Source of the DNA: CAYMZZ01 sp044463125
GTDB taxonomy: Bacteria > Bacteroidota > Bacteroidia > Chitinophagales > Chitinophagaceae
NCBI GenBank assembly: GCA_044463125.1
Contig: JBIQMS010000004.1
Span: 62,001 to 126,000 of the forward strand
Reading direction: 5' to 3'
DNA: 64,000 nt
Positions 1 through 8,255 of the stretch are shown one piece after another. The notes under the pieces were generated by a model, which was given only the letters and a program-made list of their open reading frames with translations, had not been told where the DNA came from and ran no database searches. Made by a program: the position numbers and the translations under genes. Position 1 is the first letter of the stretch; every line of letters starts with the position of its first letter.

Positions 1-2473
1 AGCGAACACGCTGCAGCTCATTCATTCTTCTGATCCGCTCCCGGTCGATCCAATAGAGCAAACTGGCGCCAAACAGTAGCAAGAGACCATAGAACCACCA
101 GGTTTGCCAGAATTGAGGATATACCTTGATGGCTAATTCTGTTACATGCACCGACATATTACCATCGGCATCTTCACTGCGCGCCATAAATGTGTAATTG
201 CCCGGTGGCAGATAAGTGTACACAGCCTGGTTCGTTTTGTCGGCCACCCGCCAGTCTTCATCCAGGCCATCGAGTTTGTAACGGATCAGGTATGCGCCAT
301 TATAACTGAGTCCGGAAAAATCGATACTCAGTGAATTTTGCTTGGGCGAAAGTTCCACGCGCTTCAACTGCATCAAAGAATCAACCAGCAAAGGCCGGTT
401 GAATACCCGAAAACCAGTGATGCTTACGGGCGGCGCCATATTATTGATGCGTACTTCACTTGGTTGGAATACGGTAAACTGATTATCTGCTCCAAACAAC
501 ATTCTTCCGTCGGAGAGGCGATAATTGGCCGAGATCAGAAAACGATCATCGGAAATACCATCCAGCCGATCAAAACGGACAAATATTCTATTGAAAATGT
601 TCACACGGTAAAGCCCCTGCGTACTCGATGCCCACAGGTAACCGCTTTTATGGTCTTTCTGCGTGGAAGTGATGGAACCCGAAATGATGTTCTCGTTGCC
701 AATGGCACGAATATTTTTGGTGATGCGATTGAATATGTTGAGATAGGAACCGCCTGACAGCACCATGGTTGTGTCGTCGTACTCCATTACATGATGCACA
801 TGCACCATCGACGTTGCATTGCCATCCGCATCGGTGGCGGGCAGGTGCATTACGGGTTTATCCGTTTCCGGATCTATTACATACACTCCGCTCCCGATGC
901 TGGCAACCCAGATAAATCCTTTGCTATCGATGTGAATACTGCCAATAGACGCTTTTGGAATTTCCTTTATTTCAATGATCCCGTCTTCAAATTTCTGGCT
1001 TCCTTTTTTCGCATCCCATTTAAAAACCCCATAAGCCTGCATGCCAATCCAAAGATTTCCATCGCTGTCTTCTTCTATCTGCCGTACCGTACGGTGTGTT
1101 AAAATCTCAGGGTCGTAATAATTATATCGCTTGTTTTGCAGATCGTATCGGCCAATACCGGGCTGTATGCCCATCCAGATTGTTCTTTGGTCATGGCTCA
1201 TTTCGAGATCCCAAACGGTAGGGCTTGCTTTGTACTTTATGCCTGGGAGCGAAAGCGGCTTTTCGTGCAAGGCCGAATCGTAGCGAAAAAGACCATCGCC
1301 CCAGGTGCTCGACAGGATATCGCCACCTGGAAGCTCCACAAATGAAAGTACGCCACCTTTACCGGGTAGCAGGGTAGTGGGATGCAAGTGTCGAACATTG
1401 GTAAAATACTGCTCGGATGGCGCGAAGCGGTATAATCCATTATTGCTGGTGGTGAGCCAAACATTGTTGTCGTTGTCTTCACAAAACGAACTCAGTTCTT
1501 CGTACACGATGCTTTGTTCATTCACATACCCATTATACACCAGTTGAAAGCGTTTTTCGTTTTCCAGGTATTTGGCAAACACACCTAGGCCCCGGATCCA
1601 GATGGAGCCGTCCTTCTGCTGCATATAGCCATGGGTTTCGTAATAGGATTTCAGGATATCTACGAACTCGTATTGGTAAAGGACTGAAATGCCTTTTTTG
1701 AGATCGAAGCAATTAATGTAGGGATGACCCGGCCCCCACACATCGTACCAGAGTCGTTGATCCCGATCGATAAAAAGATTGTATGCTGAGTAGCTGTCGT
1801 GCCGGAACAGAATGGGTTCCTGTTCCGCGTTATTGCCGGCATAGCTATACTGCTGGCTCTTGCTGTTATAAACCACCAGCCCCAGATTTGTAGCGATCCA
1901 GTATTTCCCGGCGCTGGATTGATAAATGATGTCAAGAGGCCTTCTTTCCCCTGGAATTCGGAAGGGATTGTTCTCCGGCTTGAATACTCCGGTTTCTTTG
2001 TTCCAGGTAATGAATTCCAGGTTGGCCGCTACCAGAAACACATTCCCCTTATCGTCCTTCACCAGCTTTTTGGTGGCCAGTTGGTGGTTGCCGTTTCTGT
2101 AAGTAACAGGCACCTGTGTAAACTCAAGGCGTTGGGGGTTGAGCAGGCTCACTTTGCCATCGCCGCAGAGTACCCAGATGTTCCGGTTATTGTCTTTCAA
2201 TAACTGGTGCACCATGTTGGCGGCAATGCTGTTTGGGTTGTTGGGATCGTGTTTGAAGGTAATAAAACGGGAACCATCGTAGCGCTGCAATCCATTATTG
2301 GTACCTACCCACACATAGCCGGCATCGTCGTGCAATACCGCACGGGCTTCGTTGCTCACCAAACCCTCCGCCGCGCCATAGTGGGTGAAGGAATACTGCC
2401 TTACATCCTGCGCTTGCAGGAATGGTAAGTAGATGAACAGGCCAATCAGGAAGAAAAATGGTTTGTGCTGCAC
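1..2473 (-). CDS. Propeller/Y_Y_Y two-component sensor, N-terminal part (3' end outside window)
   Basis: At least 824 residues of a large periplasmic sensor. A signal peptide rich in Phe/Leu is followed by repeated two-component-regulator propeller blades (for example YVWVGTNNGLQRYDG, NVWLTTSNNGLYRF, NLWIGMQAYGVFKW), then a Y_Y_Y domain (YKLDGLDEDWR, PPGNYTFMARSEDADG) and one membrane helix near position 60-120. The reading ends in a charged linker at the window edge, where this family normally continues into a histidine kinase. The start is GTG at 2473, because the frame has a stop seven codons upstream and no ATG between. Such sensors usually respond to glycans or other envelope signals; the ligand here is unknown. 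Confidence 0.85.
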   Translation of the reverse strand, partial: MQHKPFFFLIGLFIYLPFLQAQDVRQYSFTHYGAAEGLVSNEARAVLHDDAGYVWVGTNNGLQRYDGSRFITFKHDPNNPNSIAANMVHQLLKDNNRNIWVLCGDGKVSLLNPQRLEFTQVPVTYRNGNHQLATKKLVKDDKGNVFLVAANLEFITWNKETGVFKPENNPFRIPGERRPLDIIYQSSAGKYWIATNLGLVVYNSKSQQYSYAGNNAEQEPILFRHDSYSAYNLFIDRDQRLWYDVWGPGHPYINCFDLKKGISVLYQYEFVDILKSYYETHGYMQQKDGSIWIRGLGVFAKYLENEKRFQLVYNGYVNEQSIVYEELSSFCEDNDNNVWLTTSNNGLYRFAPSEQYFTNVRHLHPTTLLPGKGGVLSFVELPGGDILSSTWGDGLFRYDSALHEKPLSLPGIKYKASPTVWDLEMSHDQRTIWMGIQPGIGRYDLQNKRYNYYDPEILTHRTVRQIEEDSDGNLWIGMQAYGVFKWDAKKGSQKFEDGIIEIKEIPKASIGSIHIDSKGFIWVASIGSGVYVIDPETDKPVMHLPATDADGNATSMVHVHHVMEYDDTTMVLSGGSYLNIFNRITKNIRAIGNENIISGSITSTQKDHKSGYLWASSTQGLYRVNIFNRIFVRFDRLDGISDDRFLISANYRLSDGRMLFGADNQFTVFQPSEVRINNMAPPVSITGFRVFNRPLLVDSLMQLKRVELSPKQNSLSIDFSGLSYNGAYLIRYKLDGLDEDWRVADKTNQAVYTYLPPGNYTFMARSEDADGNMSVHVTELAIKVYPQFWQTWWFYGLLLLFGASLLYWIDRERIRRMNELQRVR

Positions 2474-2492
2474 GGGTATGCGCTTCTGAATT

Positions 2493-2500
2493 CAAATATA
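2493..2500 (-). promoter_or_regulatory. Possible Bacteroidota -7 box
   Basis: Reading the minus strand, TATATTTG fits the Bacteroidota sigma-A -7 consensus TAnnTTTG and lies about 20 bases before the GTG start of the propeller sensor. I did not find a convincing -33 TTTG at the right spacing, so this is only a candidate. Confidence 0.3.
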
Positions 2501-2723
2501 ACCATTGCTGTATCAAATTGCAGGAATGGGCGCATGAACTGCGTATATGCCCGTTGAATTGTGGCAGGCTTCGCACCAATTGCTGGCGACCGGAATGGAT
2601 CGTCACATTTCACCCTATAAAAACTGCAACTAATACCAATCCCCGTTTCCCGGACCTCAACTTCCCCTGACATTTGTGCTGAAGTAAAACTGATTTGTGA
2701 AATTTCAAAAACACTTTTGGATC

Positions 2724-3398
2724 ATGCGGTATAATTTATTTCATCAGGTACACCAGGGATTGCGTTCCCTGCTACACGAAACCGCCCTTGATTTGCAGCG
2801 TACGGATTTCAGCCGTTCCAACGAAACCGGCGCGGTGATGGAGTCGTTGCAGAAAGTTCTCCGCTTATTTGACCGGCACGCGCATACTGAAGACTATTAT
2901 ATTTTTCCGTTGATTGCTTCCTACGAACCCTCGGTGGCCGATGCTTTTGAACAGGAGCACGTGAAAGACCATATGCTTGCCGACCTTTTGCAGCAATCCA
3001 TGTTGCTGTACCGTGGTGCGGAATCCGACAGGGAAAAACAGGAAGTAGGTCGTATGATTCAATCGGCTTATACCAAATTCCATGCATTTAACCTGGAGCA
3101 TATGGCAAAGGAAGAAGATTGCCTCAATCCGCTAATCTGGCGCTATTATTCGGATGCAGAGCTGCACGAAGTAACCGCCCGCATTATCCGGGAAATGCCC
3201 GCAGAATTTATGCAGCCCTTTAATGAATGCATGATGCGCGGACTTAATGATCTGGAAATACTGCATTGGCTGAAGCAGGTGGAGCAAAAAGCGCCTTCCG
3301 TCGTTTTCCAGGCTTTGTTTGCAACAGCCAAACAGGAGTTGCCTGCGAGCCGGTTTAAGAAGTTGCTGGATGCATTAACAGAAGCAGAATTGGCTTAA
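2724..3398 (+). CDS. Hemerythrin-like (HHE) domain protein
   Basis: A 224-residue soluble protein with the layout of the HHE cation-binding family: LFDRHAHTEDYYIFPLI gives a helix with His residues and a carboxylate, then EQEHVKDHM and later FNLEHMAKEEDCLNPLIW repeat the His/Glu pattern expected for a di-iron four-helix bundle. Family members bind oxygen, NO or iron. The start is placed at the ATG at 2724 (MRYNLFHQ) rather than a GTG nine codons earlier, because homologous domains begin near this point. It stands alone, on the opposite strand to the sensor at its left. Confidence 0.75.
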   Translation: MRYNLFHQVHQGLRSLLHETALDLQRTDFSRSNETGAVMESLQKVLRLFDRHAHTEDYYIFPLIASYEPSVADAFEQEHVKDHMLADLLQQSMLLYRGAESDREKQEVGRMIQSAYTKFHAFNLEHMAKEEDCLNPLIWRYYSDAELHEVTARIIREMPAEFMQPFNECMMRGLNDLEILHWLKQVEQKAPSVVFQALFATAKQELPASRFKKLLDALTEAELA

Positions 3399-3415
3399 TC
3401 AATAAATACAGATAT

Positions 3416-3508
3416 ATGAAACACTTAACCTGGATTTTTCTCGCCATGTGGTTGCGGGAAAAATGGGCGGATCGCCTCCGCGATGAAAACATTCATGGAA
3501 TTCTTTAA
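3416..3508 (+). CDS. Possible 30-residue hydrophobic peptide
   Basis: A short open frame in the gap between the hemerythrin-like gene and the next gene, starting with ATG and encoding MKHLTWIFLAMWLREKW followed by a charged tail. It has a short hydrophobic N-terminus and a Lys/Arg-rich amphipathic end. There is no independent support. It could be a small membrane peptide, a leader for the gene at 3539, or chance. Confidence 0.2.
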   Translation: MKHLTWIFLAMWLREKWADRLRDENIHGIL

Positions 3509-3538
3509 TAACTTGCCAAATATTAGATCGCAAGTTAT

Positions 3539-4198
3539 ATGTCGGAAAGAATCCTGATTCTTGGCGCCAGTGGCCGTACCGGTAAAGAATTGTGCCGGCA
3601 GGCGCTGCAGCGTGGCTGGCAGGTAAATGCCCTCGTAAGGCAACCCGCGCGCTTTTCTTTTTCTCATCCCCAACTACAAATATGCGCAGGCACACCTGCC
3701 GATGAACAGGCACTGAACGAAGCCATGCTAAACTGCAGGGCTATCGTCAGCGCCTTAAATATTTCCCGGAAATCGGATTTCCCCTGGTCGCCCCTTCGCA
3801 CGCCGAATGATTTTTTGTCTTCTACCATGGAGCGCATCCTGCGCATGGCTCCCCAACATTCCATCAACCGAATCGTATTTACCTCTGCCTGGGGTGTGGC
3901 CGAAACCCTACGCCATATACCGGGTTGGTTTCGCTGGTTTATTGAGCACAGTAATATAGGCGTGGCCTATAAAGACCACGAAAGGCAGGAACAGCTGGCA
4001 GCGGCTTCCAATATGCAATGGACTGCCGTGAGGCCGGTTGGATTGTTAAATGGAAAAGGAGGGAAAAGAGTGCATGTTGCACTCGACAATAGTGTTCGGC
4101 CCCGGATCACCATTCATCGCAGTGATCTGGCGGCTTTCATGCTTGATGCTTTAGAGAAAGATCTTTATATCCGGCAAAAACCCGTCGTTTGGTCTTAG
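3539..4198 (+). CDS. NAD(P)-binding oxidoreductase-like protein (NmrA/atypical SDR type)
   Basis: 219 residues starting with ILILGASGRTGKELCRQA, a Rossmann glycine motif (GxxGxxG) at about residues 8-14. Further along come IVFTSAWGVAE and TAVRPVGLLNGKG, the usual positions of the S and P/G blocks of atypical short-chain dehydrogenases such as the NAD(P)H-binding/NmrA group. No classical YxxxK catalytic pair is obvious, so it may be a redox-sensing or reductase protein. Its substrate cannot be read from the sequence. The upstream gap may hold a short peptide gene. Confidence 0.75.
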   Translation: MSERILILGASGRTGKELCRQALQRGWQVNALVRQPARFSFSHPQLQICAGTPADEQALNEAMLNCRAIVSALNISRKSDFPWSPLRTPNDFLSSTMERILRMAPQHSINRIVFTSAWGVAETLRHIPGWFRWFIEHSNIGVAYKDHERQEQLAAASNMQWTAVRPVGLLNGKGGKRVHVALDNSVRPRITIHRSDLAAFMLDALEKDLYIRQKPVVWS

Positions 4199-4249
4199 CG
4201 CAGAGGCAAGTTGCCCGTTGGTAAGTCGCACTTCTAATATCATCTCCAA

Positions 4250-4399
4250 TTATTCGCTCTTCATGGCGGTATGCACATGATTTTCCAATGCTTTATCGCA
4301 CTGGCGGCATTTTTCGTGGACTGCGCCAGCCTTTAATGCCATCCATATCAATGTGCCTGCTCCCAATAGCAGAATTGCATTGCGCAATATCGCTTTCAT
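4250..4399 (-). CDS. Small membrane protein with CxxC (49 residues)
   Basis: A compact minus-strand gene beginning MKAILRNAILLLGAG: one hydrophobic segment (residues 4-25), then HEKCRQCDKALENHVH with a CxxC and several His residues and a short charged tail. The combination suggests a single-pass anchor with a small metal- or heme-binding head. It lies just beyond the terminator of the cytochrome c gene, on the same strand. I do not recognise a family. The intact frame and sensible membrane topology are the only evidence that it is real. Confidence 0.5.
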   Translation of the reverse strand: MKAILRNAILLLGAGTLIWMALKAGAVHEKCRQCDKALENHVHTAMKSE

Positions 4400-4427
4400 G
4401 ATTTGAATATTTTTTCAATTACATAGC

Positions 4428-4468
4428 AATAAAAGGCAGCCTGCAAGGTAAAGACCAGCAGGCTGCCT
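4428..4468 (-). terminator. Rho-independent terminator of the cytochrome c operon
   Basis: A perfect 11-base stem (AGGCAGCCTGC at 4434-4444 against 4458-4468) with a 13-base loop. Read on the minus strand it is followed by TTTTATT. It lies 16 bases past the stop codon of the cytochrome c gene. Confidence 0.85.
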
Positions 4469-4483
4469 CTCGGGATATTCAAT

Positions 4484-5068
4484 TTATTTAACCTCCGACA
4501 AGGGCACCCATGCAGGTACCACATTATCTACCGGCTTCTGCGTTTTCAGATAGGCGAAGATGGATTTAAGATCTGTATCCGAAAGGTTCTTATACATCAT
4601 CCAGGGCATGGGCGGCATCAGGGGGCGGCTTTCCTTCATGCCTTTATACTTTCCATTGCGAATGGCATAAAGGAATTGATCCTCCGTCCAATTGCCGATG
4701 CCGCTTTCCGAAGGAGTCAGGTTGGCTGCATAGGAAATACCCCAGGGACCATAAGATGCTGTCATGTTCAAACTGAAGAGCATCCAGCCTTTACTGAGTG
4801 TGCTGGTGTCGATGGGTCCAAGCTTGTTGGAAGCCAGGTGACCGGCGAAGCGATTGGCCATATCCGGTTCCGGACCCTGGGGCCCCATTATCATTTGGGT
4901 ATGGCAATCATCGCAGCCCATGGCATTAACGAGGTAAGAACCCCGCTTTACCAGACTGTCGGCACTTATTTCCGTTGTGCCATTGGAAGCAGAAGGACTT
5001 TGGCAGGCATACACCAAAAGCACTGCGAACAGGGCAGAAAGACCTGTGATGATGGTTACTTTTTTCAT
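4484..5068 (-). CDS. c-type cytochrome lipoprotein
   Basis: 194 residues. The N-terminus is a lipoprotein signal (LLVYAC lipobox near residue 22), so the protein is probably anchored in the periplasmic or outer membrane. CDDCH (about residues 52-56) is a single covalent heme c site; a Met-rich stretch, PLMPPMPWMM, near residue 150 probably supplies the distal Met ligand, and it is followed by the typical last helix LKSIFAYLKTQKPV. This is a mono-heme electron carrier of the dehydrogenase-associated type. It is the last gene of a minus-strand group with a membrane protein, an M14-like peptidase and an OmpA protein, closed by a terminator. Confidence 0.85.
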   Translation of the reverse strand: MKKVTIITGLSALFAVLLVYACQSPSASNGTTEISADSLVKRGSYLVNAMGCDDCHTQMIMGPQGPEPDMANRFAGHLASNKLGPIDTSTLSKGWMLFSLNMTASYGPWGISYAANLTPSESGIGNWTEDQFLYAIRNGKYKGMKESRPLMPPMPWMMYKNLSDTDLKSIFAYLKTQKPVDNVVPAWVPLSEVK

Positions 5069-5099
5069 GTTGATATATTTGTTGGTTTAGATGACATGA

Positions 5100-5567
5100 C
5101 TATTGCCCAAAAACAAAGCCGGCAACGAGTACCACGAATCCCGAAAGGTTGATCACCTGCCTTATGCGGTAAGTGACCAGCCATTTTGCACGGTATTCGC
5201 TCCAGTTTTCGGGGTATCGGCTGGGCGACCAGCTATTGATTGTTTTGTTTAAGGGGATATTTCCTTTCAGGATAAGTATGATATCAGCGATCAATGCCAT
5301 GAGGGCAAATACAGCGCTGAAAAAAAGGAATCCATGGGGATTGGTTACGGTGAATGCTACCAATAAAATGCCAGCTAGAAGGGTCACGTAGTAAAGTAAG
5401 GACAGCCGGCTACGCAAACTTTTGTCGAGCAACTGTCGGGCTTCAATATAGGATTGGGCCTGCATGCTCCTGCTCACACGTGTCATGGCCAGGATATAGA
5501 AGAAACTCTGGCTTATGACTGCTGAATACAGCAGTAAGGTAATAAAATAGATTAACTTAATTCCCAT
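5100..5567 (-). CDS. Four-helix membrane protein, DUF1772-like
   Basis: 155 residues with four hydrophobic segments (about 4-26, 55-75, 78-98, 135-153). The stretch NWSEYRAKWLVTYRIRQ before the last helix resembles the W...R..W...R pattern of the DUF1772/anthrone-oxygenase-like family, which is the basis of the guess; no function can be assigned. It is separated from the cytochrome c gene by about 30 bases and from the upstream peptidase gene by 13, so the three are probably cotranscribed. Confidence 0.6.
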   Translation of the reverse strand: MGIKLIYFITLLLYSAVISQSFFYILAMTRVSRSMQAQSYIEARQLLDKSLRSRLSLLYYVTLLAGILLVAFTVTNPHGFLFFSAVFALMALIADIILILKGNIPLNKTINSWSPSRYPENWSEYRAKWLVTYRIRQVINLSGFVVLVAGFVFGQ

Positions 5568-5580
5568 TTGATAAGATTTA

Positions 5581-6711
5581 CTAATTATTATGATGTAGGG
5601 CTACCTGGTCGAATACCGGGATCAGTTCTGACTGGTCAATCAAAACCCTGTCTTCCAGAAATACGGATCGTAAGGAAAACACAAACGCTTCCGCCTGTAC
5701 TTCGCAGGACCTTCGTTCCGTTTCATTTATATAGTCCTCGGGACGGCGGCTGCCGGGAAATTCCGTTGTAATGACCGTAATGGCATTCCTGTTGAGGCTG
5801 GCATCTTCTTCCCACGCAATGGCGGTGCTTGCCCAGGTACCAAGAGTAATGCCTTTTCCTCTTTGCAGGCGACCCAGCGATCCGGAGAAACTGCGCGGCT
5901 GAAATTGTCCGGCAGGCACTGCGGCAGGATCGCGATAATAAAGGGTGTTGGCTTTTTGTGGTAAGCCATTCCCCTGCATGCTGGCGCCCTTTTCCCAGGC
6001 GGCTTTTGCCATTTCAATGGCGAGCAGGCTATCTTTTTCAAATCCCAATGCAATACCCAGGTGATTGGTGCGGGGATCCGCAAAAATTCCACCCTGTCGC
6101 CTGTCGCGTATGGCATGCAGGTTGGCAATACGGGTGGGACGGAATGCCTGTATCAATTCCAGCAATAACTGGTTTTCTTTTTCAATTCTGCGACCCAGGC
6201 AATCAATTCCGTTATCAGCCTGGTAAGCCCGGCCGGGTGCCGGCATCTGCCGGTTGGGGTCCGTGGCATTGGTCCAGGAGTAGCGGCCAATATTTTTTAC
6301 CGAGCCCAGTTCGGAGGGATACTGCAGCGCCATGGCGGCATTGTCGGGAAAGAGGCAGGGGATCACCAGCACCGAATAGTAGGGTTGTACACCATCCATT
6401 AGCCCGGCGATCAAGCGCTCTGCCACATCTATTGCCGAAATTTCCGATCCATGCATGCCTGCCAGTACCATGGCCCTTTCGCGGCTGCGGCCGGGGAAGT
6501 ACCAGGCTTCAATCAACCTTCCATTGCTGGAGTATCCCAGTTTTATCCGTGCCATCCGGTTCATATCCGGAATCATCCAGTTGCCTGCATGAGAAGCATA
6601 GCGAAAACCTGTACTGTCGTTAACGACAATACTTTCCATTGTTTCCTCCCTGGCTGCACCCAGGTTGATGGCGGAAGAAAGTATTGTGATGAGCATCCAA
6701 TTGAACCACAT
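5581..6711 (-). CDS. M14-like zinc carboxypeptidase / succinylglutamate desuccinylase-fold protein
   Basis: 376 residues with an N-terminal signal peptide. GMHGSEISAIDVAE near residue 105 supplies the HxxE zinc pair, ATDPNRQMP resembles the substrate-binding DPNR motif, IANLHAIRD gives the third zinc His, and VITTEFPG gives the catalytic Glu region. This is the signature order of M14 metallopeptidases and AstE/AspA-type deacylases. A secreted form suggests cleavage of peptides or cell-wall tails. It sits 20 bases after the OmpA gene and 13 before the DUF1772-like gene. Confidence 0.75.
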   Translation of the reverse strand: MWFNWMLITILSSAINLGAAREETMESIVVNDSTGFRYASHAGNWMIPDMNRMARIKLGYSSNGRLIEAWYFPGRSRERAMVLAGMHGSEISAIDVAERLIAGLMDGVQPYYSVLVIPCLFPDNAAMALQYPSELGSVKNIGRYSWTNATDPNRQMPAPGRAYQADNGIDCLGRRIEKENQLLLELIQAFRPTRIANLHAIRDRRQGGIFADPRTNHLGIALGFEKDSLLAIEMAKAAWEKGASMQGNGLPQKANTLYYRDPAAVPAGQFQPRSFSGSLGRLQRGKGITLGTWASTAIAWEEDASLNRNAITVITTEFPGSRRPEDYINETERRSCEVQAEAFVFSLRSVFLEDRVLIDQSELIPVFDQVALHHNN

Positions 6712-6731
6712 ATCAATCCGATTTGGAATGC

Positions 6732-8033
6732 TTAAAGTTTTACAAATTCTACCCTGCGATTCGCCATCTTACCTTCTTTGGTCTTGTTATCGGCAATCGG
6801 TTGGGTTTCGCCCATGCCTTCTGATTCAATCCGGCTGGCATCGATCTTGAATTCGCTTACCAGTAAGTCTTTTACGGCCGTGGCTCGTTTTTGCGAAAGC
6901 TCCATATTGGCTTTATCGTCGCCATCGGCGGATGTGTGGCCCAGTACTTTGATGCGGGTAGTGGGGAACTGATTGAGTACACCTGCTATCTCTTTAATCA
7001 CAGCATAGGATTCAGGCTTTATCACCGCACTTTGGAAATCGAACAGGATTCCGGTAGTGGAGAAACGTCCTTCTTCCATCAGCTTGTGGCGGGTATCGGG
7101 CCTGCCCGTAGCCACTTTGATATTGCTGATGAATACGGCATACTTGTCTTCCGGATAGTTGGTGCTGCCCACCTGAAAGTAAAGTTGATTCAGCACATGA
7201 CCGATGGGAACGGCACGGGGCGCATCAAATACTTTTTCACTGTTCACCCACATGCGGAATCTTTCTTTCTGTACCTGGATAGAAATGTGAAGGGGGCGGA
7301 AATAGAATTTTTCAATCAGGCCGGCCTCCCTGGGATCGCTGGAATAGTGGGTGCGGTTTTCGTTCAGCGAATAGAGTTTTACATTGGTTCTGCCACCTTC
7401 TGCGGGGTTGATGGTGGCCATGACATAAGCAAAATCAGAAATCCGCTTCAGAAATAAGTTGGAATTGTTGGGGTGATCGCCGGTAGATAATAAAGCCACT
7501 TCAAATTCCGGATACATCCAACCATTATTTTTCAATTGCAATACCAGGTCAAACTCCACCGTAAAGTTTTCGCCGAATTCTTTTTTATTGGCGCTCAGGT
7601 AACTGAATTGCTTATGCATGCGCAGCCACTTTCCGGGGATGCCGTCCAGGGTAGATACTTCACCGGTCCCGCTGGTATTCCAGTTGAGGGGAAGTTCTCC
7701 CAACAGGTCCTCCGCGAAATCATCCGCATAGAGAATTGAATCACCGGGTATAAAATCGAAGCGCTTGAAATTGCTGATAGCGGGCTCTTCCTTTTTTGGT
7801 GTTGCTTCGGACTCTTCTGATTCTTCAACATCTTCTTTACCAGTATTTGAATTGGCCGGGGCTGTTTTTTTGCCTTCGGCTTTATCGAGGGTCCGGTCCA
7901 TCGACTCATCCACCTTTTGATCGATTCTTTGCTGGGTTTTATCCTTTGCTTTTTTTAGCAGTTTACCCAGTTGTGCGTCTGCCGGAGCGCTGGCCAGCAG
8001 AGCCAGGGCGAGTATCCAAATCCATTTTTGCAT
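6732..8033 (-). CDS. OmpA-family outer-membrane protein
   Basis: About 433 residues. A signal peptide (MQKWIWILALALLASAPADAQ region) is followed by a Lys/Glu-rich low-complexity linker (residues 25-80), a jelly-roll-like middle region with FRMWVNSEKVFDAPRA, and a C-terminal OmpA peptidoglycan-binding domain (KVLGHTSADGDDKAN, LSQKRATAVKDLL, GMGETQPIADN, NRRVEFVKL). The ATG at 8033 is chosen because the longer reading needs a TTG and puts charged residues before the signal. It probably tethers the outer membrane to peptidoglycan. First gene of the operon ending at the cytochrome. Confidence 0.9.
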   Translation of the reverse strand: MQKWIWILALALLASAPADAQLGKLLKKAKDKTQQRIDQKVDESMDRTLDKAEGKKTAPANSNTGKEDVEESEESEATPKKEEPAISNFKRFDFIPGDSILYADDFAEDLLGELPLNWNTSGTGEVSTLDGIPGKWLRMHKQFSYLSANKKEFGENFTVEFDLVLQLKNNGWMYPEFEVALLSTGDHPNNSNLFLKRISDFAYVMATINPAEGGRTNVKLYSLNENRTHYSSDPREAGLIEKFYFRPLHISIQVQKERFRMWVNSEKVFDAPRAVPIGHVLNQLYFQVGSTNYPEDKYAVFISNIKVATGRPDTRHKLMEEGRFSTTGILFDFQSAVIKPESYAVIKEIAGVLNQFPTTRIKVLGHTSADGDDKANMELSQKRATAVKDLLVSEFKIDASRIESEGMGETQPIADNKTKEGKMANRRVEFVKL

Positions 8034-8123
8034 GTAATTCCGTTTGACAGGCAAGGTAGCATGGAGCTACACCTGCGAAAACGGGGGAGGGGATGAATTG
8101 CGGGAAGGGAAGAATGAATTGAT

Positions 8124-8236
8124 AATTTGAGAATTTGATGACCTGCCTGCCGGCAGGTTTGTGAATTTGGGTAAAGTTTGAGGTTACGAGTCTATAGCTA
8201 CAAGTCTAAAGCCTCTCTCCATCAAATTCTCAAATT
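8124..8236. repeat. Inverted array of TTTGAGAA-type octamers with a central palindrome
   Basis: AATTTGAGAATTTGATG at 8124-8140 is repeated exactly in inverted form at 8220-8236. Both arms are built from near-octamer units around AATTTG. Between them is the palindrome CCTGCCGGCAGG (about 8146-8157). It lies between the WcaJ gene and the OmpA gene, both on the minus strand. The layout resembles the other mirrored repeat arrays further right in the window. Confidence 0.7.
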
Positions 8237-8255
8237 CCCAAATATCCAAATTAGT

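Noticed and set aside
5958..6623. 221-codon plus-strand frame rich in Pro/Arg/Trp
   Set aside because: It is antisense to the M14-like peptidase gene, whose zinc motifs are intact.
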